The notes beneath the pieces are model-generated. The model was not told the DNA's origin. It was given only the letters and a program-made list of their open reading frames with translations, and ran no database searches. Of a stretch of DNA of 64,000 bases, positions 1 to 9,106 are shown piece after piece; position 1 is the first letter of the stretch, and every line of letters begins with the position of its first letter. The translations under genes were made by a program, and so were the position numbers. The stretch is from Phocaeicola faecalis (lineage in GTDB: Bacteria; Bacteroidota; Bacteroidia; Bacteroidales; Bacteroidaceae): assembly GCF_021730445.1 (NCBI RefSeq), contig NZ_JADNRM010000017.1, forward strand, positions 38,101-102,100. The letters run 5' to 3'.

Positions 1-103
1 CCTGCCATTCATAGAGGCTATTATATGCCATACATCCGATAAGAATGGAGATAAGTATATATCCCAACCGTATTGCCTTATAGAAATTTCCTGACCGCTC
101 CAT
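1..103 (-). CDS. rteA: RteA sensor kinase, N-terminal fragment (runs off the window)
   Basis: The frame opens at the ATG at 103-101 and runs out of the window. It reads [20 protein letters not shown] and then a hydrophobic stretch, which is a membrane-anchored start. The ATG shares one base with the tetQ stop (TAATG), so translation is coupled to tetQ. In CTnDOT the operon is tetQ-rteA-rteB, and RteA/RteB form the two-component pair that turns on rteC and transfer when tetracycline is present. Only 34 residues are visible, so the kinase domain is inferred from context and the match of the start to the known gene. Confidence 0.82.
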   Translation of the reverse strand, partial: MERSGNFYKAIRLGYILISILIGCMAYNSLYEWQ

Positions 104-2028
104 TATTTTAATGACATTGATTTTTGGAACATGAATAAAAGTTTATCTTTTTCGTTCATGCGGATATTATCAGAATAACCGTCTTTTGTTATTTGATACC
201 CACATGGCTTAACCATAAAAATGCCTAAGCCCTTAGTGTACGAACTTACTTCTGAGGCATAGTCTTTACTTGTATTTAATGGAACTTTCCCTTTAATATG
301 ACACCACTCATTATTACAACTGATGTCTTCAATCTCAGACATCAGTTTTTGCAAATCTGTAATAGCTTTGGAACTCGCTACTTGGGGTATCTGCAACTCA
401 AAACAGAGCATCGGTTCGAGAATGTCCACACCTGACTGTTGCAAAGCCAGCCTGAAGACATAAGGGGTCAGCTGTCTGAAATCAGCAGGTGTACTTACCG
501 GGCTATAATACTCGGCTTGAGTAAAAGTTACTTTCAGATCTGTCACTTCCCATCCATGTAAACCAGATTGGCAAGACATACGAATCCCTTCAAAAACGGC
601 ATTTTGAAAAGAATGGTTCAGATAACCATAGGAGATGTCACTTTCGATTTGCAACCCTGCCCCTAACGGTAAGGGTTCAAGAGTCAGCCCTATTGTGGCC
701 CAGTAAGGGTTGGGTGGTACTTCGATCTGAATAATCTTATTGACCTTTTTTATAGGTCGTTCTTTGTAGATAGTCTTGATCTCATCAAAATGGACCTTTA
801 CGGAAAATCGTTCTTCCAGCAATGTCTGTATGATTTCCTTTTGGGTCAAACCATATAACGAGATTTCCAATTCATCACTATATGAGTTTATGGAAAAGGA
901 CAAAGACGGGTCTTCAATCCACAATGTATTCAGAGCGGATATCACCTTGCTTCTCTCTTCGGGCTTATTTGGCCGGACGGAGGATTTGAGAGCGGGATGC
1001 TGATGAGATAATCCTTGAATCAAACAAGGTTTAGCACCTAAATAATCTCCGATTCGAAAATCTTCTATATCTTCTACAATCGCGATATCATTGGCACCCA
1101 CTTCATCAACATTTATCTCTCTGCCCTGATAAATAGTCTTTAGATTTTTAATCTTGATGAATTTTTCCGAATCGTTGATTCTTACAACGTCTCGAAGTCT
1201 CAGACTTCCGTCAATTATTTTAAGAAAACTTCTTTTATGCCCTTTGGGGTCATGCTCTATCTTATAGAGATAAGCTGAAAGTCTGTTTGAGACTGATGCC
1301 GGAGGAAGTATAAAAGAAGAAATGGCGTCCAACAACTCATTGATACCGATATTGAACATTGCTGATCCATGTAGCACCGGATAGACTTTGGCTTTTGCCA
1401 CAAGAGCGATTATCGTATTCCAATAATCAGCCGGTGAAATTTCGCTATCCGCCAAATATCGTTCTAATATATCGTCGTCATGGTTGCATACAAATTCTTT
1501 GTATTCTTCCTTTATATATGTTTGGGAGCAAACCGGATAAACCGATCCATCGACAACAGTTTGCATAAACAGGACATCTTGCGACAGATTTGTTTTTATA
1601 TCCATATACAAACGCTCCAAATTCACACCGGCACGGTCAATCTTATTGATAAATATAATTGTCGGGATTTGCAGCTTTTGTAAAGTACTGAACAGCAACT
1701 TTGTCTGCGCTTGTATGCCTTCCTTTGCGGATAAGATGAGGACTGCTCCATCAAGCATTTTGAATGTCCGCTCCACTTCCGCAATAAAATCCATGTGTCC
1801 CGGAGTGTCAATGATATTGCATTTCACTCCATTCCAGATAATAGATGTCGTAGAAGCCCGGACAGTAATTCCTCTACGTTTCTCTATATCCATAGAGTCC
1901 GTTATGGTGTCACCATTATCCACACGGCCGCACTTTTCCGTTGCTCCACTGGCAAACAGCAGATTCTCGGTTACGGAAGTTTTTCCTGCATCAATGTGAG
2001 CAAGAATTCCTAAATTTATAATATTCAT
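103..2028 (-). CDS. tetQ: Tetracycline resistance ribosomal protection protein Tet(Q)
   Basis: This is a cytosolic translational GTPase of the EF-G family that releases tetracycline from the ribosome. The product is 641 residues, the usual TetQ length, starting [18 protein letters not shown]. The G1 motif AHIDAGKT is at residues 10-17, DTPGH near 75 and NKID near 130, and the rest reads as TetQ end to end. An in-frame GTG at 2076 would add 16 residues, but the ATG at 2028 matches the family start and lies about 10 bases past the anti-RBS pairing site. It is first in the tetQ-rteA-rteB operon, so resistance and transfer regulators are expressed together under the leader attenuator. Its base composition is AT-richer than the transposon genes at 2.7-16.1 kb. 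Confidence 0.97.
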
Positions 2029-2037
2029 TTGGATTAA

Positions 2038-2146
2038 GCAATAATATACTACAGTAGATGCATTGTCGAAACGCACCTTTTAATACCTCCTCGTAGCATA
2101 TGAGAACTACAGGATTACTAACTCGTATTAATATGTATATTATTAC
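2038..2146 (-). promoter_or_regulatory. tetQ leader translational attenuator (Hp1/Hp8-type pairing)
   Basis: On the transcript, GUAAUAAUAUAC (from 2146-2135) can pair over 12 bases, with one G-U, to GUAUAUUAUUGC (from 2049-2038), which sits just upstream of the tetQ ATG at 2028. This matches the published CTnDOT mechanism, in which Hp1 pairs with Hp8 and hides the tetQ ribosome binding site until ribosomes stall on a three-residue leader peptide. The first strand begins within the stop region of the MRQ leader peptide, as the model needs. The pairing is read from sequence; the mechanism is established for CTnDOT. Confidence 0.85.
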
Positions 2147-2154
2147 TGCCGCAT
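2143..2154 (-). CDS. tetQ leader peptide MRQ
   Basis: ATG CGG CAG TAA, read on the minus strand, encodes a three-residue peptide a few bases after the predicted transcription start. Published work on CTnDOT showed that a three-codon leader peptide, and not either of two 16-codon candidates, is needed for tetracycline control. Both 16-codon candidates are also visible here: [16 protein letters not shown] at 2099-2049 and the in-frame GTG extension of tetQ at 2076. Confidence 0.8.
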   Translation of the reverse strand: MRQ

Positions 2155-2162
2155 AACGATTA

Positions 2163-2193
2163 CAAAATTACACAAAAAAATATATCTAACAAA
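2163..2193 (-). promoter_or_regulatory. tetQ promoter, Bacteroides type
   Basis: On the minus strand the -33 element TTTG (2193-2190) is followed after 19 bases by the -7 element TAATTTTG (2170-2163), fitting the Bacteroides TTTG / TAnnTTTG consensus and spacing. A start near 2157 gives a leader of about 130 bases, which is the length reported for CTnDOT tetQ. Confidence 0.85.
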
Positions 2194-2533
2194 AGTGGGA
2201 GGATTTTTTAACTTTTTACCATAGACATTTTATTAGGGAAGCGTAGGTTCAACTGGCAAGTACAAATAAGTAGAAATGTTTGAACAACACCGTTTTAGGA
2301 AGTTGAAAAATCAAGTTTCTCTCTCGGTATAGCGTTTATTTTGGCCAATATCTTCTTTAGTTTAGCATTTGTGTATTTCCCATTCGTGTTCTATTTAGCT
2401 CCTTATTATGAGTATGTAGCAAGTTACTTATCAAATTCAGCCTCTTTGAGGGTCAAATATGGTTTTGCAAATGGTGACTGACAAGACATAAACAAGGTCA
2501 GCAGGAATTTTTTACATAAATGGACATGAATGT
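2194..2533. other. Non-coding stretch upstream of the tetQ promoter
   Basis: There is no open frame of useful length on either strand and no gene, hairpin or IS end that I recognise. The stretch is AT-rich, unlike the GC-rich helicase gene beyond it, which suggests that the tetQ operon and the helicase side came from different sources. It may be the scar of an older insertion. Confidence 0.4.
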
Positions 2534-2690
2534 ATATAACCTAAAATAAGAATAAATTTTAATAAGGGCTGCCCAAAAAGAAAAAAATGCAGTTGCCATC
2601 CTATAGATACTTGCAGAAAGGATAAAATTTACTTTTAGACCTTTTGGGATAGCCCTTATTAATACTTCAGATAAAATTCCTTAGGTTATA
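2534..2690. repeat. Nested inverted repeat, MITE-like or terminator-like
   Basis: The inner arms are TAATAAGGGCTGCCCAAAAAG (2560-2580) and CTTTTGGGATAGCCCTTATTA (2641-2661), complementary with one mismatch and a small bulge. Outer arms TATAACCTAA (2534-2543) and TTAGGTTATA (2681-2690) are perfect. The right outer arm covers the stop codon of the helicase gene. The inner arms resemble IS termini, and only 60 bases lie between them, too few for a transposase. It could be a small non-autonomous element, an IS remnant or a strong terminator of the helicase operon. Confidence 0.6.
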
Positions 2691-5600
2691 TTTTCAATCC
2701 TTTGGACCGGGTTTCCTCCTTGGCATACAGTCCCGGACGCCCGATTATGACATGGTTGGCAACGATACTATCCGCCGGACTGCGTATCTGCGGCGGTGCA
2801 TTTTCGGGATATTGCGCCTGCCTGTTCCTCACATCTTCCGCTTCCGGCTTGAGCTGTTGCCCTTCATTCTCCTTTTCTGCGACTTCGGGCGTGGGTGGCG
2901 CAAGCTCCAGCTGAATTTTTCGGTCAAGGGCGGCAAGTTCGGACTTCAACTGCTTCAGCTCGTCCTCCTTCTTCCACACCTTACCCGCTATCTCCTGTAA
3001 CTGCGGTATCTCCATCTCCAGCACCTCGTTCTTCGCCTTGTACTGGTCGATGATGGAGGGTATCCTCTCCATCGCGTTGAGGAAGTTGCGGGCGGCGGCC
3101 AACGGGTCAGCCATCGCCAGATGCCCGTTGTTGTAGGTGTACTTGTAGTTCCCCTCGACCACGAAGCGGTTGTCGGTGAACTCCAATCCCTCTTTGAGTA
3201 TCCTTTCGCTCACCACCTTTATCGGAAAACCGTAAAGTTCACCGACCTGCGTGTACAACCCTCCGGTCGTGGCATTCTTGGCTATCTCCTGCAAACGCTT
3301 TCCGATGACCTTCTCATCGGCGGAATCCACTCCGTCCACCTTTATTATATTAAGGCGGTTGCCCTCCTTGTCGGTCTGCACCACCGACAGGAAGCGGTTC
3401 CAGTCCTCCGTCATGGCATCTATGAAAGCCGTGTTGTTGCGCAACTCGCCGGTCTTTGACTCCAGCTTGAACTCCGAATCACGCTTGCCCTTGTTGAACG
3501 ACTTGCGTTCCCCTTCGAGCGATGCGATCCGCTTTTCCAGTTTCGCCTTGTCCAACAGGTCGGTATTGCCGGAGAGCAACGCCATGTATTCCGAGAAATT
3601 CATGCCCGATTTTTCGTCCATTGCCCCCTCGTCGATGGTACGCGCACCCATCGCACCGCTTTTGAGCTGGCTTATGAAAGTCTGCTTGCAGTGCAGGAGG
3701 TTGAACTTGTAGCTGTCCAGTGACTTCTCCACCGCGTAGATGATTACATCCACGTTGTTCCCGGCGAAATGTTTGGCAATCTCATTACCTGCCCTAACTC
3801 CGCGTCCGTCACGCTGTTGCAAGTCGGACGGTCGCCACGGCGTATCGAGATGATGGATAGCCACACACCGTTTCTGGGCGTTCACACCCGTTCCGAGCAT
3901 AGAGGTAGAGCCGAACAGCACACGCACCGTCCCGGCGTTCATGGCGTCTATCACCGCCTTCCGCGCCTTGTCGGTCTTGCACTCCTGAATGAAGCGCACC
4001 TCGCTTGGCGGTATACCGTAGTCCTCCGTCAGTTTGCGCTTGATTTCCGAATAGACGTTCCACCCGTCGCCCGGCTGGTATGTCCCCAAATCAGAGAAAA
4101 CGAACTGCGTGCCTTTCTGGGCGTCGTATTTTTGATAATACTCCGCGATCATCTTGGCACAGTGACTCGCTTTGTTGTCGGGATGATCTTCGTAATTCGG
4201 GTCTATCATGCGCATGTCGAGTGCCATTTTCCGGGCATAGTCCGTGGCGATGAGCATCTTCGCCTTTTCTTCCGTTTCCGAAAGCGGCAGCCTGCCCAAC
4301 AAGGTGGCATCGCCCGTCTTGGCGAACTGCATCAGTTTCTGTATGAAGTCCTCCTGTTCCGGCGTGGGCGGTATATGGTGCAGTATCTCGTTCTTGGCAG
4401 GACGGTCAACGCCCACATCCTCCGCCGTGCGGTAGTCCGTGATTTCATTATAGAAGGCGGCAAGCTCCGGCACTTTGATGAAGTAGCGGAAACGCTCCTT
4501 CTGGACCACATTGTTCGTCACGTTAAATTCAAAATCCGTCGTCTTCTTGGCAAATATCGCCGCCCAAGCGTCGAAACACCTTATGTCCTGCCGTTCCAGC
4601 TCCTTCGGGCGCAGGTACTTGAACAGCAGGTACAATTCAGTCAGTGAGTTGCTGATAGTCGTGCCGGAGAGGAAGGTCGCACCCAAGTCTTTTCCTGTGC
4701 GCTCCTGTATGGTGCGTATGGCAAAGAGCATGTTAAGTGCCTTCTGGCTTCCCTCGCTGTTTCCCAATCCCGCCACACGGTCGTGGCGCGTGTTGAAAGT
4801 CAGATTCTTGAACTGGTGGCTCTCATCTATGAAGATGTGGTCGATGCCCATCTGCTTGAAATCCACCACGTCGTCCGTGCGTGACTTTATGGCGTGTTCC
4901 ACCTTCTCCAGCTTCGCTTCAAGGTTGTGCTTGCGCTTCTCCAATCCTTTCAGCATCGCCCGCGACACGTTCTTTCCCTGCTGCCGTAGCACTTCGAGGT
5001 TTTCCTCCACCGTGTCAAGCTCTGCTTGCAGGATGCGCTGCTGCAATTCCGGCGACTGCGGTATCTTGCCGAACTGGTCGTGCGACATGATGACGCAATC
5101 GTAGTCGTTGTTCTTTATATTATTGAAGAAGCGCACACGGTTGGCGGTCGAAAAGTCCTTCTCCGAAGCGTACAGAATACGTGCGTTGGGATATGCCGCC
5201 TGATAGGTGGCTGCAATCTCCGCAACGTTGGCTTTCAGCCCGATAATCATCGGCTTGTGTGCCAAATTCAGACGCTTCATCTCATGCGCGGCGATGCACA
5301 TTATCAGCGTCTTACCGGTTCCCACCTCGTGGTCGCAAATTCCGCCGCCGTTCTGTTTCAACATCCAGACGCAATCCATCTGTGAGGGATAGACGCTCTT
5401 GATACCCCGGCTTGCCAGCCCTTTCAGGTTGAGGTCGGGAAAGGTCTGATGGGAGCCGTCGTAGCGCGGGCGCACGAAACAGTTGAACTTGCGGTTATAC
5501 ATCGTCACAAGCCGCTCCTTGAACTGCGGCGACTGCTCTTCGAGCCATTCGGAGAAGCCGTTTCGTATCTCGTCAATCTTGGCGTTGGCGAGTTGTATTC

Positions 5601-8502
5601 CCTCGCTGTCGCGCATCTTGATGTCGTTGCCATGCTCGTCCTTGCCGATGGACTTCATCATGTCAGGGCAGGTGTTGTGCAGGGCGTGTTTTAGGAGGTG
5701 CATACCGTCATAGTTCCGGTAATACCCCTTCACCAGAAACTCGTCCGTGATTTTCATGGTGCGGTAGCCGCACACCACCGAAAACTCGTCCATGCTTGCG
5801 GAATAGGCGATTTTCACCTCCGTGTCGAACAGCCGGCTCATGTAGGCGGCATAGACACCCGTCGGAATCCAGCGTTCCCCGAAATTGAAGTCCAGATCCT
5901 CGAAGGCGATGCGCTGCGGCTCGGCATCTTTCAGAGCCTCCAACGCCTGCTTCACCTCCGGCATACGCTCATTTTCGGGATTGTCACCCATCCATGCCTC
6001 TATGCGTTCCGCTTTCTCTATGACATTTCCGGCGATGAAACGGTCTTTGATTTCGTAACCGGTCACGAGCGGATTGTAGTAGATGCGCCCTTGCAGGGCA
6101 GTGAGCAAATCCTCCGCCGTGCTGTCGGTTATCTCCCGCATATAGTCGAGATTGACCGTACCATATTTGTTGAGCGACGCAGACAGGGCTTCTTCGGGAG
6201 AGCCTACGTTGGCATGGCTCTCCACCGCGAAGGAAACAGGATGCTCGAAGATGTCCGCCTTGACGAACTTTCCGTTTTCCATCCGTTCCAGCGAAAGGAT
6301 GTCGCGCCCGCCCGCATCCATCATCACTAACTTCACGTTCTGCTTGGCGTTGAGGTTGCCGTAGCGCATGACAAACTCATCGTAACAGGTATTCAGATGC
6401 TCTCGCCACGGAACATTTGCCTCGCGCCGGAGCGATTCATAACGGTACAGACGCTCGTAGGCGTCACGCAGCGACACATACAACAACGCCTTTTCCTTCT
6501 GGTATCCTTTCAGGTCGAGCGGCTGGAATGTCGCCCCGTATGGCGTGATGTCTTTCAGGTAGCCGATGTTATGACGCCCCCGGTCAGCCACCAGCGACCC
6601 TTCGCGCAGGTGCATCTCCGGCGTGCGGTGGTAGGCACGCGGAGAAAGGTCCACGACTTCCTCCTTCGGCTTTTCCGCTTCGATGTCGGGGAAAAGGAAA
6701 GTCCCCACCGCTTCCGATGGGGTATCTGTAACGGCAGGTGCGGCGACTGCCTCCGGCTGTGTTTCCTCCTGTCGTGGCTGCTCACGGGAAGTTTCCGGCA
6801 CGGCTTTCACTTCCGTCTTTTCCGCCACTTGTTTCTCGTTATGCTGCCTTGCCAGTTCCCGAAGTTCTTTCCTACGCTCCGGCGTCAAACCCATCATCAT
6901 TTCATAGAAACCGTTGATGGGAGGATTGGTATCCCAGTCCAGTGTGGCATAGATGTCGTCCGGGTCGGCAGGCTTGGCGGTGTTCTCCGCTTTCACCTCC
7001 TTATTCTCCATTGCGGGTTTTGCAGTTGGAGCTGTCGGTGTAACCGTGACTTTCGGTTTGGGCGGAGTGGACTTTGCCGTAACTGCCTTTTTCACCGTCT
7101 TTTTCTTTTTGGAGGTTTTCGGTTGGCTGACCTCTTCCGTCATCCCCCAGAGGTCAAGCAGGGTGAGCTGCACGCCTGCGGAATATTGCGGGCGCGGTTC
7201 TATCTCCGGCTTTTCATCTGCGGGTTGCGGCTTTTCTGTCGGAGTTTCCACCGTCTGCGCCGAGGATACTGTTTCCAATTTTATGGCAGGACGCTCTACT
7301 TTATTTTGAACGGCAACTTTTTCTTCCGTTCCTGCCTGCCGGATTGAACCCGAATACAAGCGCATGGCAAGCCTGTAATGGAAATCCTCGTCGAGCATAC
7401 GGCGCAAATCCCCGGCGATGCCTGCTGCCTTGCCCTCGTGCAGATAAACCATAGCGGGCTTCCCGTAGGGGTCTGTGTCAAGTTTCGCCATCGTATGCAC
7501 GATGCGTTCCGGGTGGTGGATGAAATAGGCGTTGTCGGTCAGGGCGGTTTTCGTGTCCGTCTGTATCACGGTCATCAGCCGCTCGTCCTGCGACATTTCC
7601 TTCTTGCTGAGGTTCTTTTGCAGGACAATCAGGTCACTGCCCACCTCCGTGCCCGCGTTGTCCGTGAACAGGTTGTTGGGCAGGCGTATCGCGGATACCA
7701 GATTGGCCTGACTGAACAGCTCGTTACGCACGGAGGTCTTGGTGCTATTCAATACCCCTTGCGAGGTGATGAACGCCACGATACCGCCGTCACGCACGGC
7801 ATCCAGTCCTTTGAGAAAGAAATAGTTGTGGATGGTTTTCTGGGCGGAGCGTCTGCCGAAAGAGTCGCTCCGCTGAAACTCCGCGTCGAACACGGCAATG
7901 TCACCGAACGGAATGTTGGACACCGCCAAGTCGAAATAATTGTTGAACGGTCTTTCGATTTTCTCAAAACCGCAGGTGCGCATTTTCTGGTCGGGATAGA
8001 GATGCCTCAAGATTGTACCCGTGAGCAGATCCTTCTCGAAAGCCATCACATCCGCATTGGGGCTGTGCCGCAGCATGGAATCCACGAACACGCCGACACC
8101 TGCCGACGGTTCGAGCATACGGGCGGGGCGGACGCTGTAATCTGCCAGCACGTCCGCGATGGTGTCGGTTATCTCTTTGGGGGTGTAGAAAGCGGTCAGC
8201 ACGGACGCTTTCAGCGAATCCACAAACCGCTTGTACTCTGTTTCGTCCTTGCTGTTCTCACGGATAAGCCTGTGCAGCTCCACCGTCGGGGCGAACAGTT
8301 CGAGGTCGGATTTCGCCCACCGGACGGCATCCGTCAGTTCCTTTGCAGGGTTGAGGATACATTTCAGACCGCCGAAACCGCAGTACCTTTGAAGTATGGC
8401 ACGCTCTTCGGTTGTCGCTGTCCTATTTTCCCTGTCAAGGATGAATGCCGTCCGTATCGCCTCGATGTTGTCCCGCAGTTTCTGTTTGCGGTTAAACGCC
8501 AT
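2686..8502 (-). CDS. N6-adenine methyltransferase-like / SNF2-family helicase fusion
   Basis: This 1,938-residue protein joins a DNA methyltransferase-like N-terminus to a superfamily 2 helicase. The AdoMet motif EPSAGVG is at 131-137 and an NPPF-like NIPF at 196-199 (the usual proline is isoleucine). A Pro/Lys/Glu-rich linker spans about 400-640. The helicase has Walker A GTGKT near 1061, DESH near 1226 and QQRDGRG near 1562, followed by a coiled-coil tail from about 1650. Such giants are common in Bacteroides conjugative transposons. The architecture resembles phage P1 DarB, which protects incoming DNA from restriction, so an anti-restriction role during transfer is plausible but inferred. 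It overlaps the DUF1896 gene by 11 bases and is probably translated with it. Confidence 0.88.
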   Translation of the reverse strand: MAFNRKQKLRDNIEAIRTAFILDRENRTATTEERAILQRYCGFGGLKCILNPAKELTDAVRWAKSDLELFAPTVELHRLIRENSKDETEYKRFVDSLKASVLTAFYTPKEITDTIADVLADYSVRPARMLEPSAGVGVFVDSMLRHSPNADVMAFEKDLLTGTILRHLYPDQKMRTCGFEKIERPFNNYFDLAVSNIPFGDIAVFDAEFQRSDSFGRRSAQKTIHNYFFLKGLDAVRDGGIVAFITSQGVLNSTKTSVRNELFSQANLVSAIRLPNNLFTDNAGTEVGSDLIVLQKNLSKKEMSQDERLMTVIQTDTKTALTDNAYFIHHPERIVHTMAKLDTDPYGKPAMVYLHEGKAAGIAGDLRRMLDEDFHYRLAMRLYSGSIRQAGTEEKVAVQNKVERPAIKLETVSSAQTVETPTEKPQPADEKPEIEPRPQYSAGVQLTLLDLWGMTEEVSQPKTSKKKKTVKKAVTAKSTPPKPKVTVTPTAPTAKPAMENKEVKAENTAKPADPDDIYATLDWDTNPPINGFYEMMMGLTPERRKELRELARQHNEKQVAEKTEVKAVPETSREQPRQEETQPEAVAAPAVTDTPSEAVGTFLFPDIEAEKPKEEVVDLSPRAYHRTPEMHLREGSLVADRGRHNIGYLKDITPYGATFQPLDLKGYQKEKALLYVSLRDAYERLYRYESLRREANVPWREHLNTCYDEFVMRYGNLNAKQNVKLVMMDAGGRDILSLERMENGKFVKADIFEHPVSFAVESHANVGSPEEALSASLNKYGTVNLDYMREITDSTAEDLLTALQGRIYYNPLVTGYEIKDRFIAGNVIEKAERIEAWMGDNPENERMPEVKQALEALKDAEPQRIAFEDLDFNFGERWIPTGVYAAYMSRLFDTEVKIAYSASMDEFSVVCGYRTMKITDEFLVKGYYRNYDGMHLLKHALHNTCPDMMKSIGKDEHGNDIKMRDSEGIQLANAKIDEIRNGFSEWLEEQSPQFKERLVTMYNRKFNCFVRPRYDGSHQTFPDLNLKGLASRGIKSVYPSQMDCVWMLKQNGGGICDHEVGTGKTLIMCIAAHEMKRLNLAHKPMIIGLKANVAEIAATYQAAYPNARILYASEKDFSTANRVRFFNNIKNNDYDCVIMSHDQFGKIPQSPELQQRILQAELDTVEENLEVLRQQGKNVSRAMLKGLEKRKHNLEAKLEKVEHAIKSRTDDVVDFKQMGIDHIFIDESHQFKNLTFNTRHDRVAGLGNSEGSQKALNMLFAIRTIQERTGKDLGATFLSGTTISNSLTELYLLFKYLRPKELERQDIRCFDAWAAIFAKKTTDFEFNVTNNVVQKERFRYFIKVPELAAFYNEITDYRTAEDVGVDRPAKNEILHHIPPTPEQEDFIQKLMQFAKTGDATLLGRLPLSETEEKAKMLIATDYARKMALDMRMIDPNYEDHPDNKASHCAKMIAEYYQKYDAQKGTQFVFSDLGTYQPGDGWNVYSEIKRKLTEDYGIPPSEVRFIQECKTDKARKAVIDAMNAGTVRVLFGSTSMLGTGVNAQKRCVAIHHLDTPWRPSDLQQRDGRGVRAGNEIAKHFAGNNVDVIIYAVEKSLDSYKFNLLHCKQTFISQLKSGAMGARTIDEGAMDEKSGMNFSEYMALLSGNTDLLDKAKLEKRIASLEGERKSFNKGKRDSEFKLESKTGELRNNTAFIDAMTEDWNRFLSVVQTDKEGNRLNIIKVDGVDSADEKVIGKRLQEIAKNATTGGLYTQVGELYGFPIKVVSERILKEGLEFTDNRFVVEGNYKYTYNNGHLAMADPLAAARNFLNAMERIPSIIDQYKAKNEVLEMEIPQLQEIAGKVWKKEDELKQLKSELAALDRKIQLELAPPTPEVAEKENEGQQLKPEAEDVRNRQAQYPENAPPQIRSPADSIVANHVIIGRPGLYAKEETRSKGLKI

Positions 8503-8944
8503 ATTCGTCTAAGTAAAGGACGGTTGCTCCCGTCAGCTCCGTGTAGAGCAGGTCGTAATCGGAAGACAGGGCGAAATTGTCATCCGAGAGGTCATAGACG
8601 GAGAACACGTTGCCGACAAGCGGCAGCAGTTTCAGGACAAAGGCTTCACGCTTCTCTTCCGGCACTTCATCGGCAAACTCGTTTTCCACGACTTCGCGGA
8701 GGATGGCGTAACGGGAATAATGCAGCCCGCGCAGCAGCGTGTCCATCGCCAGTTCCTGCGCACCATCGGCGGGATAGCCTTCAAGCCGTGCCCTCTCATA
8801 CGTTTCGGCGGCACGGTCGGCCCGTTCCCGTATGAAAGCGGTGTCGTCAGCCTGTTCAAACTTGTTCGTGCGGAGATAGTCCAGCAGGTACAGACCGTAA
8901 TAGGAAAAGTCGGTCTGACCCTCGTTTTTCTTCTTGTTGTTCAT
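8492..8944 (-). CDS. DUF1896 family protein
   Basis: The product is a 150-residue acidic protein starting [18 protein letters not shown]. The start at 8944 is chosen over the longer frame because the extra 49 residues read through the terminator hairpin at 9005-9029. The pattern [10 protein letters not shown] followed by helical, charged sequence fits the DUF1896 family found beside exc and helicase genes in Bacteroides conjugative transposons. Its function is unknown. The 3' end overlaps the helicase start by 11 bases, so the two probably act together or need fixed stoichiometry. Confidence 0.8.
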   Translation of the reverse strand: MNNKKKNEGQTDFSYYGLYLLDYLRTNKFEQADDTAFIRERADRAAETYERARLEGYPADGAQELAMDTLLRGLHYSRYAILREVVENEFADEVPEEKREAFVLKLLPLVGNVFSVYDLSDDNFALSSDYDLLYTELTGATVLYLDEYGV

Positions 8945-8945
8945 T

Positions 8946-9046
8946 ACTTTGGATTTAGCGGATTGATAATTAACGGGATAATCGGTTGGAAAAAGGAAGA
9001 AAAAGGCACTCGGTATCCCTCCGAGTGCCACCACTAAATCCAAAGT
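8946..9046. repeat. Perfect 13-base inverted repeat around the exc terminator
   Basis: ACTTTGGATTTAG (8946-8958) and CTAAATCCAAAGT (9034-9046) are perfect complements enclosing the terminator hairpin. The left copy lies against the DUF1896 start codon on the minus strand (CTAAATCCAAAGTAATG). Related sequence precedes exc (11213-11240) and the plus-strand gene at 14096 (CTGAATCCGAAGTTATG). Confidence 0.65.
9005..9029 (-). terminator. Rho-independent terminator after exc
   Basis: The stem is GGCACTCGG / CCGAGTGCC with a 7-base loop. On the minus strand it is followed by a T-rich run (TTTTTCTTCC). It lies 78 bases past the exc stop, so it would end the xis2c-xis2d-orf3-exc transcript before the DUF1896 gene. 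Confidence 0.85.
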
Positions 9047-9106
9047 ATGAGTGTAATCCGGTATCGAAGAACAATTCATTACTCTGAACAAGTGGCAAAG
9101 TTAATA

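Noticed and set aside
2029..2076. GTG start of tetQ at 2076 adding 16 residues
   Set aside because: The extension crosses the attenuator pairing site, and TetQ proteins start at MNIINLG. The frame is one of the two 16-codon leader candidates reported not to matter in CTnDOT.
2049..2099. 16-codon leader frame [16 protein letters not shown]
   Set aside because: It has a good upstream context, but published mutational work on the same leader showed that the three-codon peptide is the functional one.
3769..8835. Long plus-strand open frames opposite the helicase gene
   Set aside because: They are shadows caused by the high GC of the real minus-strand gene; their translations lack any domain and overlap all its motifs.
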